64,000 nucleotides of DNA. Source: Haloechinothrix_A salitolerans. Lineage in GTDB: Bacteria > Actinomycetota > Actinomycetes > Mycobacteriales > Pseudonocardiaceae. The translations under genes and the position numbers were made by a program. Below the pieces are notes generated by a model. The model was not told the origin of the DNA and did no database searches. It worked only from the letters and a program-made list of their open reading frames with translations. Below, piece after piece: positions 28,131 through 37,957 of this stretch (position 1 is the first letter of the stretch; each line of letters begins with the position of its first letter). Where the stretch lies: NCBI RefSeq assembly GCF_039544105.1, contig NZ_BAABLA010000120.1; one strand, written 5' to 3'.

Positions 28131-28655
28131 ATGGCTGATATGTCTGGCGAAGCCCCCACCCCGATCACCCAGGCAACGCACGAGACCCGCACTCCGCCGA
28201 CACTGGCGCTGTGGCGGCGACTGGCGAGCAAACCGGGCGGTAAGCGGCTGTTCTCAACGGCCATCTCGTTGAAGGTGCCGTACTTCGGCACTGTGCTGCC
28301 TACGGTGCGGGCGCTGGAGCCTGGCCGGTGCGAGGTCACCGCGCCGAAGTGGTTCGGCGTCTACAACCACATCAAGACCTTCCATGCCATCGCGACCTGC
28401 AACCTCGCCGAGATCGCCATGGGCATGCTCGCCGAGGCGACGGTGCCGGTGACGCATCGGTGGCTTCCCAAAGGCATGACCGTGAGCTATGTCGCCAAGG
28501 CGGAGACCGGGCTGCGCGCGGTCGCCGAGTTGCCGAGGATTCCCGAGTTTGGTTCCGAGGGCGTCGAGTTGCCGGTGCCGGTGACGATCTACGACAAGCG
28601 CGACAAGCCGGTCACCGAGGCGGTCATCACCGTTTGGGTCACGCCGAAGAAGTAA
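28131..28655 (+). CDS. Hotdog-fold DUF4442 protein, possible acyl-CoA thioesterase
   Basis: The 174-residue protein has the DUF4442 pattern KVPYFGTVLPTVRALEPGRC, the central helix region NHIKTFHAIATCNLAEIAMG, and AVITVWVTPKK at the end. Hotdog proteins of this kind usually handle acyl-CoA. The catalytic residues and substrate are unproven. The 3' end overlaps the opposite rmlC gene by 17 bases. Confidence 0.8.
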   Translation: MADMSGEAPTPITQATHETRTPPTLALWRRLASKPGGKRLFSTAISLKVPYFGTVLPTVRALEPGRCEVTAPKWFGVYNHIKTFHAIATCNLAEIAMGMLAEATVPVTHRWLPKGMTVSYVAKAETGLRAVAELPRIPEFGSEGVELPVPVTIYDKRDKPVTEAVITVWVTPKK

Positions 28656-29262
28656 CGTCGGACTCGGCGCGCAGATCCTCGTAGCGGGCAAGACAGTCCT
28701 TGTAGTCCGGCAGGATGCCCGCCTCCGCCGCCTCGGCCAGCGTGGGCGCGGCCTCGTCTCTGTCGGAGAGGATCGGATCCAGTTCGGTAGGCCATGGCAA
28801 CGCGAGCGCTTCGTCCAGCGGATTGATGCCGTGTTCGGCACCGGGGTTGTAACCCGTCGAGCACAGGTAGCCAATCGCGGTGTCCTCGCTCAGCGCGACG
28901 AAGGCGTGGCCGAGCCCCTCCGCGATATAGACGGCGCGGAACGAGTCGGCATCTAGTCGCACCGAGTCCCACCGACCGAACGTCGGTGAGCCGACCCGGA
29001 CGTCGACGACGAAGTCGAGCAGCGCACCACGCGGACAGTAGATGTATTTGGCCTGGCCAGGGGGTGTGTCGGCGAAATGGATACCCCGGATCACGCCGCG
29101 CCGCGACACGCTGTGGTTGGTCTGTTCCACGCGCAGTCCGTGACCGGTTGCCTCCCGGAAGGCCGCCCCCTGGAACGGCGCGACGAACAACCCACGGTCA
29201 TCGGGGAACGTTCGCGGCGTGAAGAGGTAGGCATCGGGCACCGCGAGCTCACTTACCTGCAT
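28639..29262 (-). CDS. rmlC: dTDP-4-dehydrorhamnose 3,5-epimerase
   Basis: The 207-residue cupin epimerase has the substrate-binding start FTPRTFPDDRGLF, catalytic His in VIRGIHF, the YIYCPRGALLDFVVDVR strand pair and GLGHAFVAL. It acts in dTDP-L-rhamnose or a related deoxysugar pathway for cell wall or glycoside synthesis. No other rml genes are present nearby, so it is a lone copy. It could also be an NDP-hexose epimerase of a secondary-metabolite type. Confidence 0.88.
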   Translation of the reverse strand: MQVSELAVPDAYLFTPRTFPDDRGLFVAPFQGAAFREATGHGLRVEQTNHSVSRRGVIRGIHFADTPPGQAKYIYCPRGALLDFVVDVRVGSPTFGRWDSVRLDADSFRAVYIAEGLGHAFVALSEDTAIGYLCSTGYNPGAEHGINPLDEALALPWPTELDPILSDRDEAAPTLAEAAEAGILPDYKDCLARYEDLRAESDVTSSA

Positions 29263-29737
29263 AGCAGCACTCTCGCATGACAGCGACTCGCCGCGAACAG
29301 GTGTGGGGTCGACCGCGCCGGGCGGCGGTGACGTGCCGTCGAGCGATCGGTGCGAGGTCGATGAGAGATCACTGACACAACCAGGACGTCGGCGCGACCA
29401 CTGCTTGCCGGACCTGTCACACTAGGAGTAACCACGCTGTCCGCTGCCGCCGCGGTGCACCCTGAAGCGAGCGGCGAAGCCGGACATCGCGCCCTGCGAC
29501 GCCGGTGCCACCGCACCGTTCCAGCGCGCTCCGGTACGGGCTATACGCACGGCGAAACGTGACGTCGCCGAAACCGCGGCTAGCCCGAACCAGGTCCGGA
29601 CATGCCATGAGACGATGGACCGATCCCGTCGTGCGATCGTTCACGCCGGGTTCGGGCGCGATGGCACGACCGCAGCATGACAAGGTACGACACAACCCGG
29701 TCCGTCGACTACCGAGAACACGATGACAGGAACCACG
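29263..29737. other. Divergent intergenic region, no gene seen
   Basis: About 475 bases separate the divergent rmlC and malic enzyme genes. Short minus-strand frames here have no recognisable product or ribosome site. No hairpin or tRNA was seen; promoters for both neighbours must lie here. Confidence 0.5.
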
Positions 29738-30931
29738 ATGAACGACCTGGCCAGCTCAGCCACCGTCCCCGCGACAACTCCGGTGACCAACGAAGAGATC
29801 TTCGTAGGCCACGAGGGTGGCAAGCTGTCCGTAGGCGCGACGCGGCCGATCTCGGACCCGCGTGAGTTGTCGATCGCCTACACGCCGGGTGTCGCCAAGG
29901 TCAGCACCGCGATCGCCGAGGATGCCTCGCTCGCCGCGCGCTACACCTGGGCGAACCGGCTCGTGGTCGTCGTCAGCGATGGCACGGCCGTTCTTGGGCT
30001 CGGTGACATCGGGGCGAGTGCGTCGCTGCCCGTGATGGAGGGCAAGTCGGTCCTGTTCAAGACCTTTGGCGGGCTCGACTCGATCCCGCTGGTGCTCGAC
30101 ACCACCGACGTCGACGAGATCGTCGAGACGCTGGTGCGGCTGCGGCCCTCGTACGGCGCGGTCAACCTGGAGGACATCGCCGCGCCGAGGTGTTTCGAGC
30201 TGGAGGACAAACTCAAGGACGCGCTCGACTGCCCCGTGATGCATGACGACCAGCACGGCACCGCGATCGTGGTACTCGCCGCCCTACGTGGGGCGAACAC
30301 GGTGCTCGGCAGGGACATCAGCAAGCAGCGCGTCGTGGTGTCCGGTGCGGGAGCGTCCGGTATCGCCTGCACGAAGATTCTGCAGAACGCGGGAGTGGGC
30401 GACGTCACGTTGCTCGATTCGAAGGGCATCGTTCACGTCGGTAGGCCGGGCCTGTCGCCGATCAAGCAGGACATGGCGTGGTCGACGAATCGCGCGGGCT
30501 TGTCCGGTGGCATCGCCGAGGCACTCGACGGTGCGGACATCTTCCTCGGGCTCTCCGGGGCGACTATCGACGGGTCGCTGCTGAGCTTGATGGCAGATGA
30601 CCCGATCGTGTTCGCGTTGTCGAACCCCGACCCCGAGGTGCACCCGGAGGTCGCGTCGAAGTTCGCCAGCGTGGTGGCCACCGGGCGCAGCGACTTCCCG
30701 AACCAGATCAACAACGTGCTGGCCTTCCCCGGTGTGTTCCGTGGTGCGTTGGACGCTGGCGCGCGGGCGATCACCGACAACATGAAGCTGGCCGCCGCTG
30801 ACGCCATCGCCGCGGTCGCCGCGGACGAGCTGTCGGTGGACAAGATCGTGCCGAGTGCGCTCGATCCGAGGGTGGGCCCCGAGGTGGCCGCCGCGGTGGC
30901 GAAGGCCGCGACGGCCGACGGCGTCGCGTAA
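29738..30931 (+). CDS. NAD(P)-dependent malic enzyme
   Basis: From ATG at 29738 the protein is 397 residues, the size of short bacterial malic enzymes without a phosphotransacetylase domain. It has AYTPGVAKV, the catalytic region LEDIAAPRCFELE and MHDDQHGTA, the Rossmann motif SGAGASGIAC, and FALSNPDPEV with NQINNVLAFPG. It converts malate to pyruvate and CO2 with reduction of NAD(P), feeding pyruvate and NADPH. An ATG 15 bases upstream (29723) is an equal alternative start. Confidence 0.9.
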   Translation: MNDLASSATVPATTPVTNEEIFVGHEGGKLSVGATRPISDPRELSIAYTPGVAKVSTAIAEDASLAARYTWANRLVVVVSDGTAVLGLGDIGASASLPVMEGKSVLFKTFGGLDSIPLVLDTTDVDEIVETLVRLRPSYGAVNLEDIAAPRCFELEDKLKDALDCPVMHDDQHGTAIVVLAALRGANTVLGRDISKQRVVVSGAGASGIACTKILQNAGVGDVTLLDSKGIVHVGRPGLSPIKQDMAWSTNRAGLSGGIAEALDGADIFLGLSGATIDGSLLSLMADDPIVFALSNPDPEVHPEVASKFASVVATGRSDFPNQINNVLAFPGVFRGALDAGARAITDNMKLAAADAIAAVAADELSVDKIVPSALDPRVGPEVAAAVAKAATADGVA

Positions 30932-30957
30932 GGCCCGCGTAAAAGAGATCTTCGGTA

Positions 30958-30998
30958 TTGGTCTTGGTGGCCGCATCCGATGCGGCCACCAAGACCAA
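30958..30998 (+). terminator. 41-bp perfect palindrome after malic enzyme
   Basis: A 19-bp perfect stem (left arm 30958-30976, right arm 30980-30998) closes on a 3-base loop 27 bases after the stop codon. It would act as a very strong terminator hairpin. No T-run follows, so it may equally be a palindromic repeat element. Confidence 0.75.
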
Positions 30999-31359
30999 CG
31001 TCGTTCGGCTGAATGGCCTAACTCTGTGACCGGTCTCGCACGGATAGCGGTGTATCCGGGCTGTGACCGTCGTGCGACGCAGTGTTCGTGGTATCCGCCT
31101 TGATGTCGGTAATGCGAACTTCGCGGCGACGTATCCGCAGGTGAACGACCTCCTATGGCATGACCGCTGGAACGCCCCGCGCGTTGAGAACAACCACTCG
31201 CGCTGGGTCCATAGGTAGATCGGCGGTGGTTATCGCTCTCTGTTCCGGGTGATCGCGCGCTCTTAGCCTCGTGATCAGCGTTCACCCGAACGTGTTTCAC
31301 CCCTAGAAGCGTGGGTCCAACCAGGACGCGCGCTGACCCTGCCTAGGAGGAGATTCATA
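30999..31359. other. Intergenic region before the subtilase gene
   Basis: About 360 bases without a convincing gene on either strand. The last part holds the subtilase ribosome site (GGAGGAG at 31346-31352). Nothing else was recognised. Confidence 0.5.
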
Positions 31360-32970
31360 GTGAGTAAGTCGCCCCATACGAGGCGCAGAACCTGGGCCAA
31401 GATCGGAGTCGTGGCGACGGCTACCGCCCTAGCCGCGTTATCCGGTCAAACCATGGCCGCGGCGGACGACGAGTCCAACAAGCCGAGGATCGCCCAGGCA
31501 CAAAGCGATGACGCGATCAAGGGCAGCTACATCGTCGTCTTCAAGGATGGCGTGTCGGCCAGCTCGGTCGGGAGCAAAGCGAGGGCGCACGCCCAGCGGT
31601 ACGGCGCGGATATCACGCACCAGTACACCAAGGCGTTGCGTGGCTACGCGGCGACAATGAACAAGCGGGCCGCACAACGGATCGCGGGCAATCCGTCGGT
31701 GGCGTATGTCGAGCAGGACCAGAAGGTCCAACTCGCCGACGACCAGACGAACCCGCCGTCCTGGGGCCTCGACCGCGTTGACCAGCGCGATCTGCCGCTC
31801 GACGACCTTTACAGCTACTCGACCACGGCGTCCAATGTGGACGCGTATGTGATCGACACTGGCATCCGGCTCAGCCACAACGATTTCGGTGGCCGGGCGA
31901 CCAGCGGTTACGACGCGGTCGACGGTGGCACCGCTGACGACTGCAACGGTCACGGCACGCACGTGGCGGGCACGGTCGGTGGCAGCTCGTACGGTGTCGC
32001 CAAGGAGGTCAACCTCGTCGCCGTGCGCGTGCTGGACTGCAACGGCTCCGGGTCCAACTCCGGTGTCATCGCGGGTGTTGATTGGGTGACGAACAACGCG
32101 AGTGGCCCGTCCGTGGCGAACATGAGCCTCGGTGGCGGGGCGTCCTCGGCGCTGGACGACGCCGTACGTAACTCCATCAACTCCGGTGTCACCTACGCCG
32201 TCGCGTCCGGCAACGGCGACTTCCTCGGCAACCCGCAGGACGCGTGTAACTACTCGCCAGCGCGAGTGGGCGAGGCACTGACGGTCAACGCGTCGAACAG
32301 CTCGGACGGCGCGGCCTCGTTCTCGAACTACGGTAGCTGCACCGACCTGTACGCGCCCGGCGTCGACATCACCTCGGCGTGGATTGGGTCCGATTCGGAC
32401 ACCAACACGATCTCGGGTACGTCGATGGCCTCACCGCACGTGGCCGGAGCCGCCGCGCTGTACCTCGCGGACAACACCACGGCGTCGCCAAGTGAGGTGC
32501 ACTCCGCGATCGTCGACAACGCCTCAACGGACAAGATCAGCGGCGTGCCATCGAGCGACACGCCGAACCGGCTGCTCTACACCGGTTCCGGTGGCGACAC
32601 CCCGCCGCCTGACCCGGACCCGACCGGGTGCACGGCCACCAACGACACCAACGTCAACATCCCGGACGGTGGCACCGCGACCAGCGACATCACGATCAGC
32701 GACTGCGACCGCAAGGCGTCATCGTCGTCGACGATCACCGTCGACATCAAGCACACCTACCGGGGCGACCTGGTGATCGACCTGATCGCGCCAGACGGCA
32801 CCGAGTACCGGCTGAAGAACTCCAGCTACTGGGACTCGGCCGACAACGTGCAGGGCAGCGTCACCCGTGACCTGTCAAGCCACGACGCGGACGGCACCTG
32901 GACCCTGCGGGTGCAAGACGTCTACTACTACGACACCGGATACATCGACAGCTGGACGCTCGAACTGTGA
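31360..32970 (+). CDS. Secreted S8 subtilisin-like serine protease with P-domain
   Basis: The 536-residue preproprotein starts at GTG 31360 after GGAGGAG. It has a Sec signal peptide (ending near AAA at residue 35), an I9 propeptide (SYIVVFKDGV to AYVEQD, about 56-120), and a proteinase K-type catalytic domain with D166 (VIDTGI), H198 (GHGTH) and S355 (GTSMASPH). A Pro-rich linker then leads to a C-terminal proprotein-convertase P-type domain (about 430-536, ending DSWTLEL). It is exported, self-activates and likely degrades extracellular protein. Confidence 0.93.
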   Translation: MSKSPHTRRRTWAKIGVVATATALAALSGQTMAAADDESNKPRIAQAQSDDAIKGSYIVVFKDGVSASSVGSKARAHAQRYGADITHQYTKALRGYAATMNKRAAQRIAGNPSVAYVEQDQKVQLADDQTNPPSWGLDRVDQRDLPLDDLYSYSTTASNVDAYVIDTGIRLSHNDFGGRATSGYDAVDGGTADDCNGHGTHVAGTVGGSSYGVAKEVNLVAVRVLDCNGSGSNSGVIAGVDWVTNNASGPSVANMSLGGGASSALDDAVRNSINSGVTYAVASGNGDFLGNPQDACNYSPARVGEALTVNASNSSDGAASFSNYGSCTDLYAPGVDITSAWIGSDSDTNTISGTSMASPHVAGAAALYLADNTTASPSEVHSAIVDNASTDKISGVPSSDTPNRLLYTGSGGDTPPPDPDPTGCTATNDTNVNIPDGGTATSDITISDCDRKASSSSTITVDIKHTYRGDLVIDLIAPDGTEYRLKNSSYWDSADNVQGSVTRDLSSHDADGTWTLRVQDVYYYDTGYIDSWTLEL

Positions 32971-33001
32971 GGTGATGTGGCGGTTCCTTTCCACGTGACA
33001 G

Positions 33002-33035
33002 CCGAGGGGCGTGCGCATGGGCGCGCGCCCCTCGG
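33002..33035 (+). terminator. Terminator of the subtilase gene
   Basis: The 10-bp stem ccgaggggcg / cgcccctcgg encloses a further gcgc pairing, 32 bases after the stop codon. Confidence 0.75.
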
Positions 33036-33054
33036 TCGCGTGTGGACACGAAGA

Positions 33055-33089
33055 AGCCCCGGCGCCGAGGGGGAGGGAGCGCCGGGGCT
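33055..33089 (-). terminator. Terminator of kgd
   Basis: The 11-bp stem agccccggcgc / gcgccggggct has a 13-base loop. On the minus strand it is followed by ttcttcg and lies 92 bases after the kgd stop. Confidence 0.75.
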
Positions 33090-33180
33090 GGTGCCGGCCC
33101 TGGGGGTCGACCGGCGATGAGCGAACGATACCGCGCACGCTCCTCACCTGGCTAGTTACCCAGGGAAACGAGAAAACGTC

Positions 33181-36100
33181 TTACTCGAACGCCTTCGCGA
33201 TGATGGCCTTTTGCTCCACCTCGTGCACCCGAGGCGAACCGGCCGATGGGGCCGCCATCGGCCGCCGCGAGACCACCTGCAACGGCTTGTCGAAGGCGTC
33301 GGAGACACGGCGGGGCAGGTTCAGGCCGAAGAACGGCCACGCGCCCTGGTTCTCCGGCTCCTCCTGCACCCAGACGACCTCTTTGGCGGACGAGTAACGC
33401 GCCATCGCCTCCCGCAGCTTCTTCTTCGGGATCGGGTAGTACTGCTCGATCCGCACGATCGCCACGTCGTTCGCGCCCCGTTTGGCCCGCTCGGCGGCCA
33501 GCTCCCAGTAGAGCTTGCCCGAGGTGAGTAGTACCTTGCGCACCGCACCCGGCTCGACATCGACGTCGTCGATCACCGAGAGGAACTTCGATCCCTCGGT
33601 GAAGTCCTCGACGTTCGACGTCGCGGCCTTGTTGCGCAGCATCGACTTCGGCGTGAACACGATGACGGGGCGGTCGACGCCGTCTAGTGCGTGCCTGCGC
33701 AGCAGGTGGAAGTAGTTCGCGGGCGTCGACGGCACCGCGACCGTCATCGAGCCCTCCGCGCACAGCGACAGGAACCGCTCGATGCGGCCCGACGTGTGGT
33801 CGGGTCCCTGGCCCTCGTGGCCGTGCGGTAGCAGCAGCACCAGCGCCGAGCGCTGACCCCACTTGGCCTCACCGGACGAGATGTACTCGTCGATGATGGT
33901 CTGCGCGCCGTTGACGAAGTCACCGAACTGCGCCTCCCACAGCACGAGCGCGCGTGGCTGCGCCACCGAGTAGCCGTACTCGAATCCGACGGCGGCGAAC
34001 TCGGACAGTGCCGAGTTGTAGACCATCACGCGGCCCTGCTCCTCGGCGAGGTGCTGCAGTGGCGCGTGCTCCCTACCGCTCTCGCGGTCGATGAGCACCG
34101 AGTGCCGCTGGGTGAAGGTGCCGCGCTGCGAATCCTGGCCGGACAGCCGGATCAGCTTGCCTTCCAGCGCGAGCGAGCCGAATGCCAGCAGTTCGGCGAA
34201 CGCCCAGTCGATGCCGCCCTCACGAGACATCTTGTGCCTGCGCTGCAACACCGGCTTCACCCTCGGGTGCGGTGTGAAGCCTTCAGGGAGGTTGACGAAA
34301 GCGTCGCCGATCCGCTGCAGCGTCTCGGTGGTGATCGCGGTTGGCACCTGCGCTGGCAGCTGCTGGTGCTCCTCAACCGACGGACTCGCCTTGATCGGGT
34401 GCTTCTCCAGTTCGCGCACCTCGTTGAAGACGTGCTCCAGCTGACTGGAGAAGTCGCGCAACGCGGTCTCGGCCTCTTCGACGGAGATGTCGCCGCGACC
34501 GATCAGCGACTCGGTGTAGGTCTTCCGCACGCTGCGCTTGCCGTCGATGATGTCGTACATCGCGGGCTGCGTCATCGACGGGTCGTCGCCCTCGTTGTGG
34601 CCGCGGCGGCGGTAGCAGATCATGTCGATCACGACGTCCTTGTTGAACGCCTGCCGGTAGTCCACCGCGAGCTTGGCGACCCAGTACGCCGCCTCGGGGT
34701 CGTCACCGTTGACGTGGAAGATCGGCGCCTCGATGATCTTGGCGACGTCGGTGGCGTACTGGCTGGACCGCGCGTGCTGCGGTGCGGTGGTGAAACCGAC
34801 CTGGTTGTTGATGATGACGTGCACGGTGCCGCCGGTGCGGTAGCCGCGCAGCAGCGCCAGGTTCAGCGTCTCCGCCACGACGCCCTGGCCCGCGAAGGCC
34901 GCGTCGCCGTGCAGCAGCACCGGCAGCACGGTGAAGCCTTCGGAGCCCTTGTCCAGGAAGTCCTGCTTGGCGCGCACGATGCCTTCAAGGACGGGGTCGA
35001 CCGCCTCAAGGTGGGAGGGATTGGCGGTCAGCGACACCTTGGTCTCGCCGTCGCCGAACATCCGGAAGTACTTGCCCTCGGCGCCGAGGTGGTACTTCAC
35101 GTCACCGGAGCCGTGCGCCTGGCCGGGATCGAGGTTGCCCTCGAACTCCTGGAAGATCTGCGAGATCGGCTTGCCGACGATGTTGGCCAGCACGTTGAGG
35201 CGGCCACGGTGCGGCATGCCGATGACGACCTCGTCCAGTTCGTGCTCGGCCGCTTTGTCGAGCACGGTGTCCAGCAGCGGGATCACCGTCTCGCTGCCCT
35301 CGAGCGAGAACCGCTTCTGCCCGACGTACTTGGTCTGCAGGAACGTCTCGAACGCTTCGGCCGCGTTGAGCTTGGACAGGATGTACTTCTGCTCGGACGT
35401 CGGCGGCTTGGAGTGCTTGACCTCGATCCGGTCCTGCAGCCAGCGCCGCTCCTCAGGGTCGATGATGTGGGTGTACTCCACACCGACGGTGCGGCAGTAG
35501 GAGTCGCGCAGCACACCGAGGACGTCGCGCAGCCGCATCCGCTGCTTGCCCGCGAAACCACCGACGGCGAACTCGCGGTCGAGATCCCACAGCGTCAGCC
35601 CGTGGGAGAGGATGTCGAGGTCCTCGTGGCGACGCTGCCGGTAGTTCAGCGGGTCGGTGTCGGCCATGAGGTGACCGCGCATCCGGTATGCCTCGATCAG
35701 CTCGATGACCCGAGTCGTCTTGTCGATGTCGCCTTCTGGGATGTCCTCCACCCAGCGCACCGGCTCGTAGGGCAGGCGAAGCGACGTGAAGATGTCGTCG
35801 TAGAAGCGGTCCTCACCGAGCAACAGCTGGTGGATGCGGCGCAGGAACTCACCCGACTCCGCGCCCTGGATGATGCGGTGGTCGTAGGTCGACGTCAGCG
35901 TCATGATCTTGCTGACGCCCAGCTTGATCAGCGCCTGCTCACTGGTGCCCTGGTACTGCGCGGGGTATTCCATCGCGCCGACGCCGATGATCGCGCCCTG
36001 GCCCTTCTGCAGCCGGGGCACCGAGTGGTTGGTGCCGATGCCGCCGGGATTGGTCAGCGAGATCGTGGTGCCCGCGAAGTCGTCCGCGGTGAGCTTATTG

Positions 36101-36969
36101 GTGCGGGCCTTCTTGATGACCTCCTCGTAGGCCTGCCAGAACTGCAGGAACGACATGTCCTCGACCGCCTTGATCGAGGCGACGACGAGGTTGCGCTGGC
36201 CGTCCTTGCCCTTCATGTCGATGGCGAGGCCGAGGTTGACGTGCTCCGGCGTTACCGCGTGCGGCTTGCCGTCGACCAGCTCGTAGTGGCGGTTCATGTT
36301 CGGGTAGTCCCGCAGCGCCCGCACCATCGCGTAGCCGATGAGGTGGGTGAACGAGATCTTGCCACCGCGAGTTCGCGTCAGGTGGTTGTTGATCACGATG
36401 CGGTTGTCCGCCATCAGCTTGGCGGGCACCGCGCGCACGCTGGTCGCTGTCGGCACGGCCAGCGAGGCGTCCATGTTCTTGGCGATCGCGGCCGCCGCGC
36501 CGCGCAGCGCCGTACGCTCCGGCTGCGGCTTGTCGGAGGCGGCGGGTGCGCTCCGCGCCGGCGTCGCCTGCTGGGTTGGCCGCTGCGCGGGCTGGGCTGG
36601 CTGCTGCGCTGGCTTGGCGGGCGTGGCGGGTGCGGCTTGCTGGGGTTGCTCGGTTGGCTGCTGCGGGCGGGGCGGTTGCTTCGGAGCGGCGGGGGGCTGC
36701 TGCCGGGATGCCGGCTGCGGCGTCGGCCTCGGCGCCGGGGTCCCGCCGGTGCCGGTAGTACGGTCGCTGGCCGCCGTTTCCGCCGTTGATGTCGTCGCCG
36801 TTGTCCCGTCCGGGGCGGAGCCGTCACCTGCGCCAGTCGGGGTGAAGTCGGCGAAGAAATCATGCCAGGCGGCATCGACTGACTTGGGGTCGTCGAGGTA
36901 CTGCTCGTACATCTCCTCGACAAGCCATTCGTTGGGGCCGAATTGTGACGCAGGGCTGCTGCTAGACAC
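33181..36969 (-). CDS. kgd: Multifunctional 2-oxoglutarate dehydrogenase/decarboxylase Kgd
   Basis: The 1262-residue TCA-cycle enzyme combines E1 and E2 functions. After a short N-terminal helix (FGPNEWLVEEMYEQYLDDP) comes a Pro/Ala/Gln-rich linker (about 45-140), a CoA-dependent acyltransferase domain with the active-site segment YDHRIIQGAESGEF, and then the thiamine-diphosphate E1 domain with MPHRGRLNVLANI, HGDAAFAGQGV and GHNEGDDP. The actinobacterial protein works with Lpd and DlaT, makes succinyl-CoA or 2-hydroxy-3-oxoadipate, and is inhibited by GarA. No lipoyl domain is present, as expected. Confidence 0.95.
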   Translation of the reverse strand: MSSSSPASQFGPNEWLVEEMYEQYLDDPKSVDAAWHDFFADFTPTGAGDGSAPDGTTATTSTAETAASDRTTGTGGTPAPRPTPQPASRQQPPAAPKQPPRPQQPTEQPQQAAPATPAKPAQQPAQPAQRPTQQATPARSAPAASDKPQPERTALRGAAAAIAKNMDASLAVPTATSVRAVPAKLMADNRIVINNHLTRTRGGKISFTHLIGYAMVRALRDYPNMNRHYELVDGKPHAVTPEHVNLGLAIDMKGKDGQRNLVVASIKAVEDMSFLQFWQAYEEVIKKARTNKLTADDFAGTTISLTNPGGIGTNHSVPRLQKGQGAIIGVGAMEYPAQYQGTSEQALIKLGVSKIMTLTSTYDHRIIQGAESGEFLRRIHQLLLGEDRFYDDIFTSLRLPYEPVRWVEDIPEGDIDKTTRVIELIEAYRMRGHLMADTDPLNYRQRRHEDLDILSHGLTLWDLDREFAVGGFAGKQRMRLRDVLGVLRDSYCRTVGVEYTHIIDPEERRWLQDRIEVKHSKPPTSEQKYILSKLNAAEAFETFLQTKYVGQKRFSLEGSETVIPLLDTVLDKAAEHELDEVVIGMPHRGRLNVLANIVGKPISQIFQEFEGNLDPGQAHGSGDVKYHLGAEGKYFRMFGDGETKVSLTANPSHLEAVDPVLEGIVRAKQDFLDKGSEGFTVLPVLLHGDAAFAGQGVVAETLNLALLRGYRTGGTVHVIINNQVGFTTAPQHARSSQYATDVAKIIEAPIFHVNGDDPEAAYWVAKLAVDYRQAFNKDVVIDMICYRRRGHNEGDDPSMTQPAMYDIIDGKRSVRKTYTESLIGRGDISVEEAETALRDFSSQLEHVFNEVRELEKHPIKASPSVEEHQQLPAQVPTAITTETLQRIGDAFVNLPEGFTPHPRVKPVLQRRHKMSREGGIDWAFAELLAFGSLALEGKLIRLSGQDSQRGTFTQRHSVLIDRESGREHAPLQHLAEEQGRVMVYNSALSEFAAVGFEYGYSVAQPRALVLWEAQFGDFVNGAQTIIDEYISSGEAKWGQRSALVLLLPHGHEGQGPDHTSGRIERFLSLCAEGSMTVAVPSTPANYFHLLRRHALDGVDRPVIVFTPKSMLRNKAATSNVEDFTEGSKFLSVIDDVDVEPGAVRKVLLTSGKLYWELAAERAKRGANDVAIVRIEQYYPIPKKKLREAMARYSSAKEVVWVQEEPENQGAWPFFGLNLPRRVSDAFDKPLQVVSRRPMAAPSAGSPRVHEVEQKAIIAKAFE

Positions 36970-37186
36970 GGCTGGGACTCGCCTCTATCCGTCTGTCGTA
37001 TGGGTGTGTCAACCTGTCGCGCTTCCAGGCTAACGCCATGACGCGCGACGAGGTGAGATAAGTTCCCGCCCACCCCGCACGTCATGTTGTGCGAAGCGCG
37101 AGGGCCATTCTTCCACCCGTGTGATGGCGCCGTGCGCCGGTCGGGTGGCAACGTGACCCATCGCGCATCACACCGTGATTGGCATC

Positions 37187-37957
37187 ATGGACGATATGGC
37201 TCACACCGACGACCCTGCCACGGTGCGCACGGCGCGGTCGCTGGTCAGCGACGCGCGGCGGGTCGTGGCGCTGACCGGAGCCGGCGTGTCGACCGAGTCA
37301 GGGATTCCGGACTTCCGTGGTCCCGACGGTGTATGGACACGCGACCCCGACGCGCAGCGGCTGTCGAACATCCACGACTACATGGCTGACGCGGAACTGC
37401 GGCGACGCAGCTGGCAGGCACGGCTGAGCCACCCCGGCTGGCAGGCGCGGCCGAACGCCGCGCACGAGGCACTGGTGACACTGGAGCGCTCGGGTGCGCT
37501 GCGGGCGATCGTGACGCAGAACGTCGACGGGCTGCACCAGCGCGCTGGCAATGATCCGTCGGCGGTGATCGAATTGCACGGCACGCTGTTCGAGACGGCG
37601 TGCTTGACCTGCGACGAGCGTCGGGAGATGCGGGAGGCACTCGACCGGGTGGCCGCGGGTGAGGCGGACCCGCCGTGCTTGGTCTGCGGCGGCATCCTCA
37701 AGTCCGCGACGATCTCGTTCGGCCAGGCGCTCGACGCCGCCGTGCTGTCCCGCGCCCGCACCGAGGTCGAGGCATGTGACTTGCTGCTCGCCGCGGGAAG
37801 CTCGCTGAGCGTGCACCCCGCGGCCGGGCTCGTCGGGCTGGCCGCTCGCGCCGGAGCTCGCGTCGTCATCTGCAACGCCACCGAGACGCCGTACGACGAC
37901 GTAGCCGACGTCGTGCTGCGCGGATCACTCGGTGAAGTGTTGCCCGCTGTGGTGTGA
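37187..37957 (+). CDS. Sirtuin-type NAD-dependent protein deacylase
   Basis: About 256 residues. It has the sirtuin motifs GAGVSTESGIPDFRG, TQNVDGLHQRAG, the catalytic His in ELHGTL, and two zinc Cys pairs (CLTC and CLVC). Bacterial sirtuins remove acyl groups from lysines, for example on acyl-CoA synthetases. The start is uncertain: GTG 37175, ATG 37187 and ATG 37196 are all in frame and none has a good ribosome site. The 3' end overlaps the convergent ABC transporter gene by 33 bases. Confidence 0.88.
   Translation: MDDMAHTDDPATVRTARSLVSDARRVVALTGAGVSTESGIPDFRGPDGVWTRDPDAQRLSNIHDYMADAELRRRSWQARLSHPGWQARPNAAHEALVTLERSGALRAIVTQNVDGLHQRAGNDPSAVIELHGTLFETACLTCDERREMREALDRVAAGEADPPCLVCGGILKSATISFGQALDAAVLSRARTEVEACDLLLAAGSSLSVHPAAGLVGLAARAGARVVICNATETPYDDVADVVLRGSLGEVLPAVV

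Noticed and set aside
29263..29737. Small minus-strand frames (29253-29516, 29417-29695) as genes
   Set aside because: No ribosome site or protein-like pattern; Arg/Ser-rich shadow composition.
34051..36789. 912-residue plus-strand open frame opposite kgd
   Set aside because: It is the antisense shadow of a highly conserved high-GC gene. Its translation is low-complexity Val/Leu/Arg/Asp sequence with no motif.
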